From: Nectonema munidae | Lineage: Eukaryota; Nematomorpha; Nectonematoida; Nectonematidae | Reading direction: 5' to 3' | Length of the DNA: 64,000 nucleotides | Assembly (NCBI GenBank): GCA_030549495.1 | Contig: JAUIRK010001010.1 | Span: 62,001-126,000 of the forward strand | Shown here: one piece after another, positions 56,721-64,000 of the stretch | Layout: every line of letters begins with the position of its first letter | Position numbering within the stretch: position 1 is the first letter of the stretch | Made by a program: the position numbers and the translations under genes | Notes under the pieces: generated by a model | What the model saw: only the letters and a program-made list of their open reading frames with translations | Told to the model about the DNA's origin: nothing | Databases searched by the model: none

Positions 56721-57315
56721 TTAACCCAATCACTCTTGTAGAATATTAGAAAAGATATAATATTGCAAGCAATTGAACCCGTACATGAATGTTGGAAAGA
56801 AGTAACACAAAATTGCATGAAGGGTGTATGGCAAAAACTCTTACCTGAGCATGTGAAACATATTTGTGATTTCAATGACCATGTTAATCAAGTTGTTGAA
56901 AAAATTAAAATGGTTGGATCAGAACTTGGTCTTGAAGCAGATTCAGAAAATGTTAGAGATTTAATAGAATCTCATTCAAAAGATTTAAGTAATGAAGAAC
57001 TTCTTTTACTACATGAAAATTCCTATATTAAAGAAGAAGAAACAGAAGAAAAACCAAAAGAAATTGAAAAATTGAAAGAAAAAATAAAAGAAATTGACCC
57101 ACAAAAACATAGAAGCTTGAATTTTTGTCGTGGAATCGACAAGCGTATCGCAAAGTTCAGGAAGAAAAAAAGTTAACACAGTTCAATTAAATATAAAAAC
57201 GTTTTTTATTGATAATTAATTATAACTACTATTTTCATTGGTTAACTTGATTAACCTGGTTTTGTTTTACGTGGTAAAACTCTGGGATTCATTAACCGCG
57301 CTAATCAAAGGATAC

Positions 57316-58416
57316 CATAGCATTATTATTATTATTTTCCTCATCAATAGTAAAGACGTGTGCACGGTTTCATGATTACATTCTGTTAAAATCATGAAAA
57401 ATGTACAATGCTTGTAACTAGAGCTTCGTGAATAAAATTCCGTTATCGTACGAGAGGAGAAGAAACAGAAAAAGCAACTGTGATGCGTAATGTGCAAAAC
57501 TATGCAGCGCATGATATAAAAATCACGTCAAGAAGTTATTTGTTTACCTTACAGTCCGTCTCACAATTGTTTATGTTTTTACATTTGTCTGCATCGACAA
57601 ATGTGAAAATCGAAATCTCCCTCGATGGATGTATCTGCTAAAAAGATTTTGAGTAACCGTTGCTATTCGACCGTAAAATTACTTATAACACGCTGGGCCT
57701 TGTCTGTTTTTACAAATTTACCTGACGTAATAAGTCTGCCAACATAAACAGACTGCAACGCGAATAAGCTATGCCATTGATGAAAACCTTTGATGCCCAT
57801 AAAAGTTTTTACTGTATTTCATAAAACTATTTTAAGTTAATAAATACTTAAGTTCAATACTCATCCTTAAAAAATTTTTGAATATATTTAGAAGCAATAC
57901 AAATAGTATAAAAATTATAAAAAGAAGAAGGGTTGAATTCTTTTATTACTTCTAAAAAATAAACCTTTACAAGAGTAGATAAAAAAATTTCATTATAGAT
58001 TGCGTTAATTTTTTTTCGATAAACTAAATTTCTTTATCTATTGAACTAAAAGAATTTTTGGTTAAAAATCTTGCTACACAAAACTAAGTAAAATTTTGTA
58101 TCTGAAAAAAGCTGTAAAAATTGGTGTAAAAAATGCATAGAGTCTGTAAATTACGTTATGAGAAAAGAGTCCGAAGATTAATGATTGAGGAGGTGCAAAA
58201 CATGCTTTTTGTGAAATGATCTCAAAGCTATTTTTGGATTGAAAGTGGATAGTTCTATGCTTATGTTGCAAGGATTGCTTTGAAAGTTCTGATTCGATTT
58301 GTCACTACATATGAGTGTAAGCAAGGAAATAAAACCAAATCCGAAAACAGTTTGGGAGTGAGTAATGATATCAGAGTTGCATTGGCCAAAATAGAGCCAA
58401 TCGTAGACAAGCTGGT
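57316..58416. other. Apparently unique non-coding, upstream of CFP1
   Basis: Less AT-rich and richer in CpG at 57340-57780 than the surroundings, and not obviously repetitive. Contains a 9-bp hairpin (ACATTTGTC ... GACAAATGT) at about 57580-57603. Could hold regulatory sequence, but nothing specific is supported. Confidence 0.35.
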
Positions 58417-58530
58417 CAGGGGCGCACATCTTCAAAATTATTGGGGGGGCGGAATTTTTTTGTTTCAATTTTCAAAATTAGTGGTCTGGAAATACGACGG
58501 GAGACCAAATATTCAAGCAATCCTTTAAAA

Positions 58531-59466
58531 GGTCCTCAGACATTTCGCCCCATTATTTTTATAAGACAATTCGCCCATTATTTTCATAAGACAGTTCGTC
58601 CCATGCACAATTCGCCCCATTATTTTCATAGGACAATTCGCCCCATTAATTTCATAAGACCGTTCGTCCCATGGACAATTCGCCCCATTATTTTCATAAG
58701 AGATTTTGTCTCATGGACAATTCGCCTAACTATTTTCATAAAACAATTTGCCCCATTATTTTCATAAAATAATTCGCCTCATAATTTTCATAAGACGATT
58801 TGCCTCATGCTCAATTTGCCCCATTATTTTTATAAGAGAATGCGCTCTATTATTTTTATAAAACTTCCAGTCCTATTTTTATAAGACAATTCTTTCCATT
58901 AAAAATTTGCTCTATTTTTATAATACAATTCTTGCCATAGACAATTTACTCTATTTATGCAGATCAATTAGCACTATTGTTTTATAAAACCGTTTATTCA
59001 ATTTTTTTAGACTTTTTTACGCTTTTTTCATAAGACTATTTTTCGTAAAACGGTTTGGCATATGAACGTTTTGCCTATATCACAACTTATCTCAATAAAA
59101 ATAGCTATATTTTAATTTTATTTAGTTTTTTGAAAAATTGTTTTTTGAAAGGCAGTTATTTTATAAATGAAACAAATATTTAAAATTTTTAAACAAAATA
59201 AAAATTAATATCTTGTAATTGTAATATCATTGTAATTATCTTTTTCTTCAATTTCATCATCAATAATTTAAAATTATTTAAAAGTGATAAAAAATTAACA
59301 GATAAAATAATTAATTTGAAATAATTTAATAGAGATAAAATAAACAAGAATATAAAATTTTTTAATAATTTTACACATATAATAAACAAAGATGGATGAA
59401 ACAAATAGTCTATGAGACAATTTGTCCATGGGGCGAATCATCTATGGGGCAAAATGTCTGTCGACC
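58531..59466. mobile_element. 936-bp element with GACAATTCGCCCC repeats
   Basis: A perfect 8-bp target duplication CTTTAAAA flanks it (58523-58530 and 59467-59474). Ends: GGTCCTCAGACATTTCGCCC and, reversed, GGTCGACAGACATTTTGCCC. The left ~450 bp is a decaying array of AATTCGCCCCATTATTTTCA-type units with TAAGA linkers, increasingly diverged towards the middle. Copies A and B show the empty site CTTTAAAATA. No coding sequence. Superfamily not assigned: 8-bp duplication with GG ends is compatible with hAT, Merlin or others. Confidence 0.88.
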
Positions 59467-60107
59467 CTTTAAAATAGAGTGTATTCAGCGCATACCTAAA
59501 GTCCTAAATTTATAAGACTACCTTATATTTTTTTTACAAAATTTGTGAATTTAAATACTATACTTCAAGCGAAAATATTTTAATTAAGTTTGCAGAATAT
59601 ACAATAGTTAAAAAAAATCCAAAATTGTTAGGGGGTGGAATAGGCTTTTCATTTGAAAAATGAAGTATTCTACCAGGCACATTACAGGAATTGATGAAAG
59701 AATATTTGATTCATAGAGAAAACAAATAACTGAAGGTTAGATGGTTTTATGAGTGAATGTAGTCTAAAGGCAAAGAGTCTACTAGACACCCTGCGATGTT
59801 TATATGAAAAAATTTGATTGATTCAGGGGCAAGTGTATAAAATGAAATTATAATTGTGCAAACAAAAAATTAAATCGTATTATTTCATTTTACTCAGTAT
59901 CATTCAAAAATATTTAAAAGCTAAATTGATACAAGCCACAAAAAGTAAAATAACTTTTAATATTTTGCAATGATTTGCCTTTTATAATAAATTTTAAGGA
60001 AAAAAAGTTTATCAGAAAAAGTTATAGAGCTTCAACAAAAACTAAAAAATTTTAGGGTAGAACTTAAGTTTTTGGAAACTAATTTGACGTACCCCCCTAC
60101 AGCATAC

Positions 60108-60174
60108 TCTATGGGTGGCATGGCAGGGGTTGAGATGATGGACTTAGCACGGAAGCCTCTGGATTCGATTCCTC
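60108..60174 (+). repeat. tRNA-like segment inside composite hAT (copy D)
   Basis: GGTGGCATGGCAGGGGTTGA, GATGGACTTAGCACGGAAGC and GGATTCGATTCC, as in copies A and B. Confidence 0.5.
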
Positions 60175-60486
60175 ATTGATACGAATTTGTTCATAGTTTG
60201 ACATAAGCGGTACATCAGTGCCTTGTCAACAAAAATACACCCGCTGTACCTTACCTTTTACTTAAAATTGAAAAATTTGCTACATAATTAACATAAGAGA
60301 GAAAGGAAACAAAATAAACTAATAAAGCAATTTTCACTATTTTTAAATGGAACAGTCTGTTCTCAGAGTAATTTCAAAAAATATGAGGCATAAAGAATTA
60401 GAGTTTATTTGCTATTTTTAAGTTTTTATAAGCAGCAAAAGCCAACGTTTAAGTAGCCCTTATAATTATAAAATTATTCAAATAAC

Positions 60487-60764
60487 AGTCGACAGAGATT
60501 TCGCCCCATAGACAATTTGCCCCCTGACAAATTGTCTCATAGGCTATTAGTTTCATCCATCTTTGCTTATTATATATGTAAAATTATTAAAAAATTTTAT
60601 ATTCTTGTTTATTTTATCTCTATTAAATTATTTCAAATTAGTCAATTTATCTCTTAATTTTTTAGAATTGTCCATGAAACAAAATGTCTTATGAAAATAA
60701 CGAGGCGAATTGTCCATAGGACGAATTGTCTTATGAAAATAAAGGGGCGAAATGTCCGATGACC
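60487..60764. mobile_element. Small element with GCCCC/GGGGC repeats, same site as in copy B
   Basis: Reversed relative to the composite. Ends AGTCGACAGAGATTTCGCCC and, reversed, GGTCATCGGACATTTCGCCC. Flanking TGTTATTTG-like and TGTTAGTTT-like sequences (read reversed) suggest an ~8-bp duplication. It occupies the same position as 45948-46292 in copy B, so the insertion predates amplification of that composite lineage. Confidence 0.8.
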
Positions 60765-61294
60765 AAACTAACATAAATAAAGTATACGAGAAAAGAGAAA
60801 ATACTATGGAGACACTGTGATAAACATTGCTGACTTATTGTGTGCATATTGAAGCAATGGATTATTATTATATAGCTCTCACGCATCGTCTGTAAAATAT
60901 GTTCGATAGGAAAAATGCGATCATCATACATGTTTTATAAACAAGCAGCAACTCTTACTTATAGAAATATTGGGGGGGGGGGAGGGGGCCGAAGGCCACC
61001 CCCCCCCCCCCCTGAAAACACACCGCCCCCCTTCGCCCCTCCCCCCGGATGTGCGCCCCTGTTCCAACTATTCTAATCAATAATGATAAAAAACAAAAAC
61101 ATGAAATATCCTAAGTGATAGGCGATAATTACATGATAAAATTTCTTGTCTACAATTATTTGCCCCCTTCCCTGTCTAAATTTAGTTTCTTTTTGGGAAT
61201 ATGGACGTTTACTAACCTAGAAAATATCCTATGTGCGTAGTTTTTTTAAATTTAATATTAACATTAAATTCTCTACTATATTATAATTTAGTAA

Positions 61295-61377
61295 ATGGTC
61301 AGAAGTTCGCAATCGAGTGAAGATAGTGGAAACGTTTATTGCATTTGTCGATCGAGTGATACTTCTAGATTCATGAT
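61295..61377 (+). CDS. CXXC1: CXXC1/CFP1 first coding exon, start of PHD finger
   Basis: CFP1 is the CpG-binding subunit of the SET1 histone H3K4 methyltransferase complex; its N-terminal PHD finger reads H3K4me3. This exon gives MVRSSQSSEDSGNVYCICRS then SDTSRFM, with the first PHD cysteine pair in YCICR. The ATG at 61295 is directly preceded by an in-frame TAA, so it is very likely the true start, and human CFP1 likewise has only a short leader before YCICR. The exon ends with two bases of the next codon and a GTAAGC donor at 61378. It splices in frame to 62621. Confidence 0.85.
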
Positions 61378-62620
61378 GTAAGCATTCAAAATTTCCAATT
61401 AAAAGAGACATTTTATTTATCTGATCTTTTATAAAAAAAGTAATAACTTCTCTTATCAATACAATTTTGCACAAAGTATAATAAAAAGATTTATTGGAAA
61501 CCGTTAAACAACATTATGAAATGATGCAAACAATTTTTATACAAGACACGTGTCTGATCAAAATTCTTACTTATTCTGATTCAATAAAGAGTATAATGCT
61601 GATACTAGCATGCATTTTTGCTTTCATTAGTAAATAGGATGACATCATTTTCCTTTTTATTTATACTAAGCCTTTCCTTATTTATTCTTTCATTATAGTT
61701 CTTGCATTATGCGTAGATTTGTAATGATATCATAAGAGGCTTTTTTCATTTTGTGACTTTGCATCATAGTAAGCGAGGATTAAACATCTAATGATAAGAA
61801 ATACTTAAATCATAATAGTAAAATTGGAGAAAAAGAGTCATTTGGGGAAATTGTTTGAAAGAATCAATGATCGTATAACATTTATAATTGTTGCGTCTAT
61901 TAATTTTTTGGATCAGTGTTAGTAAACGAACGATGCATGAGCTCAACTAAATTCTAAAATTTTAGAGGTATTTAGCCCAAAAAAGTCAGTGTTTTAGTTG
62001 TTGGGCGTTTACTTTCGAAATTACACTTCTTTTTAATTTTGTGTATCAAAGATTTTAAATATAAACGAAGTGGTGCTTCAATCGCCATCAAAAAGTGGGA
62101 ACAAACCAAAAAGTAAATTAAGCTTTCTTGATCAAAGTTTTATGAAAGGTAATCTCAACAAAGTATAGAAAGAGGAAATATACACTTTGTTATGTTATAT
62201 ATCAGATTAGCACTCCCAAATAAGGTAGTACAATCAATCTTCATATATTAGATCAGGGCTTCCAACCTGGGGTACATGTACCATCAGTGCTACATTTGCA
62301 CTCATAAGGGGGTACATTTATTTTAAGGAAAACAGTAGGATTTATATTGTATCATTACAATCTGTTAATGTCAAACGTACCTGATACAAAAGTTTTGTAT
62401 CGGAGATAATTATATTCAAAATACAAAACATCGCGGAACATAAATCAATCACTTTTGACACATTTTCTCATCTCTTTCTCTCTCTCTGTCTTTCTCACCA
62501 ATGTAAGAATAAAAATTTTTCTTAGTGTTATTTTGGATTTCAAAATTTAAAGGGTACACAATTTTTTAGCTATGCTAGGGCTACATTTAAAAGTTCACAG
62601 GTATTATTTTATTTTTAAAG
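61378..62620 (+). other. CFP1 intron 1
   Basis: Bounded by GTAAGC (61378) and a T-rich tract ending TTTAAAG (62620). It contains a hAT-type end at 62254 (CAGGGCTTCCAACCTGGGGT followed by ACATGTACC). No other element ends are paired. Confidence 0.7.
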
Positions 62621-62721
62621 AGGTTGTGATGCTTGTAATGAGTGGTTTCATGGAAGTTGTATAAAAGTGACGGAAAATGACGCTAAAAGCATAAAGGAAT
62701 TCTACTGCCAATCATGTCTTG
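62621..62721 (+). CDS. CXXC1: CXXC1/CFP1 second coding exon, rest of PHD finger
   Basis: Joined to 61377 the codon reads Ile, giving RFMIGCDACNEWFHGSCIKV, TENDAKSIKEFYCQSCL. This is the CFP1 PHD finger (human: FMIGCDNCNEWFHGDCIRIT), with all zinc ligands present (Cys4-His-Cys3) and the conserved Trp of the methyl-lysine pocket in NEWFHG. The exon ends after one base of the next codon, with donor GTAACT at 62722. The later CXXC zinc finger and SET1-binding domain are not in the remaining 1.3 kb and must lie beyond the window. Other PHD proteins (PHF8, DIDO1) are less similar. Confidence 0.9.
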
Positions 62722-63309
62722 GTAACTTTTTCAATCTTAATGAATCCCAAAAGATTACGCCGCACCCCTACGAGCTACTACAATTTGTGGTATCTAGAAA
62801 TGTATCATAGTGGGGTCGAAACATTTTTATCAAGTCAGGTTAGAGTAAGAGTAGGAAAAGCCTTATTCTATTGCACAGTTAAATTTTATAATTAGATCAC
62901 AAAATCAAAATGAACAAATTAAACTTTACTGGAGATAAATTTCATTGTAAGTCACTCAGTCATGAATGAATGAGTGTGAGATACTTTACGTTACCTATTT
63001 TGGCTTATTTTTTCCATTCTAAAAATTTTAATATTTTAGATATTTTATGTATCTATTTTTTATGGGCATGCCTTTTTAATTGAATCCGCATTTTTTCAGT
63101 TGAATCCACTTTAATTCTTTATTTTAAGACGCATTTTTCCATCTTGAGCTTTTCAAAATGATAAAACATTTTGCGTATTTTAATTTTTGTTACTTTAATT
63201 ATTTATTTCAACTTGAATATTATTACATCCTGAAAATTTCATCAAGCTAAACTATGTTGTTTATTTTATGTGCAAATAATTCTGTTTGTTTTTTTAGCTG
63301 AATCCACAA
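62722..63309. other. Non-coding, CFP1 intron 2
   Basis: AT-rich with no coding block resembling later CFP1 domains. Confidence 0.5.
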
Positions 63310-63985
63310 TTTTAACAACCCAATAAGCGCAATAGTAGTCGTTGCCTGGTTTGTCGCAATGTAGATAAGAAATATCTATTTTTATATAATGTTTTACATC
63401 CGTTTAATATTATCCCCTCGGCTTTTATACCAAAGCAGGTGAGGATGAGCTCTAGAAATGTCTCTAATGCCAAGCGTCTCAAAAGCCTCTGGTCTAGATA
63501 TAATATTCTCAATGAAAATTCCCTCTTAGAAAAAAATTTGGGCCCCCTCTGAAATTTTTTGTCTTTACTTACTCTTGATAGGTTGTTCCATTTGCTAGTT
63601 AAATGAAAAAATTTAAATTTTATAGAATCTTTATTAGGAACAAGAACGTGAAAAACGATACAAAATTTTTTGAAACGGCAACGTTTCTTTATCCAGTAAA
63701 ATAAAGATTGCGTAAAGTATGCCAAGCTTCGAGAAATAAGAGTTGATGAGGGGATGGAGAGGTGCAAAGGATGCGTACATCTTCGAAATTGAAAGAGTGT
63801 GTTGGATTTAGTAATGAGGTGTTGAAGCTGGGGTGTCTGTTTACCAGATCAGGGTTCTGCAGTGCTTTATTAAAGAGATACCTGTGTTCGTGGATCCGGG
63901 TATGTAAGGTTCTTTCAGTTTCACCAATGTAGGAAGCAGGACAGTCATTACATTTTACTTTATACACACAATTTTTTGTATTCAA
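63310..63985 (-). pseudogene. Penelope-like element, GIY-YIG endonuclease end
   Basis: Minus strand, entering from beyond 64000: NCVYKVKCNDCPASYIGETE then RTLHTRIHEHRYLFNKALQN and HQLLFLEAWHTLRNL, stop at about 63689. The VYKVKC...SYIGET core with Arg and His-Glu-His is the GIY-YIG nuclease, as found at the C-terminus of Penelope-like retroelements. The reverse transcriptase should lie further right, outside the window. Downstream (63310-63690) is probably the element's 3' tail; the open frame there shows no domain. Whether the copy is intact cannot be judged. It lies antisense in the presumed CFP1 intron 2. Confidence 0.7.
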
Positions 63986-64000
63986 AGGATCACTATTTTC

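Larger units (their letters stand above)
53460..57176 (+). pseudogene. Tigger-type transposase pseudogene, interrupted
   Basis: The N-terminal CENP-B/pipsqueak-like helix-turn-helix (ITLKDKLDIIKRFDNGNTKA, QISKQLAYNESTVRTIL) is at 53535-53660. Then, in other frames, FNIDETDLVWKKMPTKTYLA (first catalytic Asp, ~53945) and KERITVLLGGNAEGDCKLKP. The central part is partly deleted. PPNTTSLLQPMDQGTIATFK and AYYLRRTFANAIKA run up to the TTAA at 54436. After the piggyBac the gene resumes: EPVHECWKEVTQNCMKGVWQ, KLLPEHVKHICDF, and a long Glu/Lys-rich tail ending at 57176. The tail from 56763 is open for 137 codons. Stops and frameshifts before the insert show it was probably already dead. Confidence 0.85.
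52860..57315 (+). mobile_element. Tigger/pogo element, split by a piggyBac
   Basis: The left CCCTCGATTACCGAGGTTTT and reversed right TTTGATTAGCGCGGTTAATG look like diverged inverted ends; the exact limits are uncertain. The transposase reads on the plus strand from 53460 to 57176 and is interrupted by the piggyBac at 54440-56720. Without that insert the element would be about 2.2 kb. Confidence 0.6.
58417..61061. mobile_element. Composite non-autonomous hAT, copy D
   Basis: It starts CAGGGGCGCACATCTTCAAA and ends, reversed, CAGGGGCGCACATCCGGGG, the same two ends as copy B in the opposite orientation. Collinear internal landmarks include AGAGTCTACTAGACACCCT and GCAGCAAAAGCCAACGTT. It holds two copies of the 42-bp-repeat element (58531-59466 and 60487-60764) and a tRNA-like segment. 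The flanking 8-mers (AAGCTGGT, TTCCAACT) do not match, so no target duplication is visible. Confidence 0.8.

Noticed and set aside
63312-63767. 151-codon minus-strand frame
   Set aside because: Overlaps the end of the GIY-YIG frame in another phase and shows no domain; more likely the element's 3' tail.
1-64000. Search for retroviral, LTR or Polinton-type elements
   Set aside because: No long direct terminal repeats, integrase, capsid or protein-primed polymerase motifs were recognised.

Overview
This window is animal nuclear DNA, AT-rich and intron-bearing, and almost entirely built of nested transposable elements. Only two host genes are recognisable, each as a few exons. One is the mitochondrial methylmalonate-semialdehyde dehydrogenase gene (ALDH6A1) at 9.1-10.1 kb. 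The other is the start of CXXC1/CFP1, a chromatin PHD-finger gene, at 61.3-62.7 kb. The CFP1 PHD finger carries an RSSDTSRFMI segment that resembles the arthropod proteins I remember. Together with the mix of piggyBac, hAT, Tigger, Mutator-like, jockey/CR1-like LINE and Penelope-like sequence, this suggests an invertebrate, most likely an arthropod such as a crustacean. The species call is inference. I recognised no retroviral, LTR or Polinton-like sequence.

Layout. 0-4.8 kb: one piggyBac element (688-4248) inserted into an older piggyBac on the other strand. 5.1-8.1 kb: a decayed, repetitive gene of unknown function split by a Mutator-like element with a perfect 9-bp target duplication. 9.1-10.1 kb: ALDH6A1 exons. 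10-18.6 kb: mostly non-coding repeats, namely two kinds of duplicated block, a 1.5-kb near-perfect palindrome, a 330-bp tandem repeat and a 36-bp minisatellite. 18.8-24 kb: a hAT element carrying LINE sequence, a second palindrome-family copy, and a Tigger remnant split by a MITE. 24.4-27.7 kb: two non-autonomous hAT elements. 27.7-36.8 kb: one LINE broken into three pieces by a piggyBac-bearing segment and by a hAT with a perfect 8-bp target duplication. 38.1-40.7 kb: a nearly intact ZMYM1-like hAT transposase. 43.7-49.2 kb: a hAT transposase split by a 3.2-kb composite non-autonomous hAT that itself holds two smaller elements. 49.2-57.3 kb: two piggyBac elements, then a Tigger element split by a third piggyBac with intact ends. 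58.4-61.1 kb: another copy of the composite. 61.3-64 kb: CFP1 exons and the 3' end of a Penelope-like element.

The most unusual features are the 1.5-kb palindrome (13.3-14.9 kb) and a recurring element architecture. In four families the termini or interior are built from short tandem motifs resembling the element's own ends (ACTTGCACCA, AATTCGCCCC, AAAATGCCCC and GTCAATTTTT types). One of them encodes a FLYWCH/MULE-type transposase. Reading flanking duplications gives a partial history: LINE older than the hAT at 32.4 kb; hAT transposase at 43.7 kb older than the composite at 44.8 kb; Tigger at 53.5 kb older than the piggyBac at 54.4 kb.
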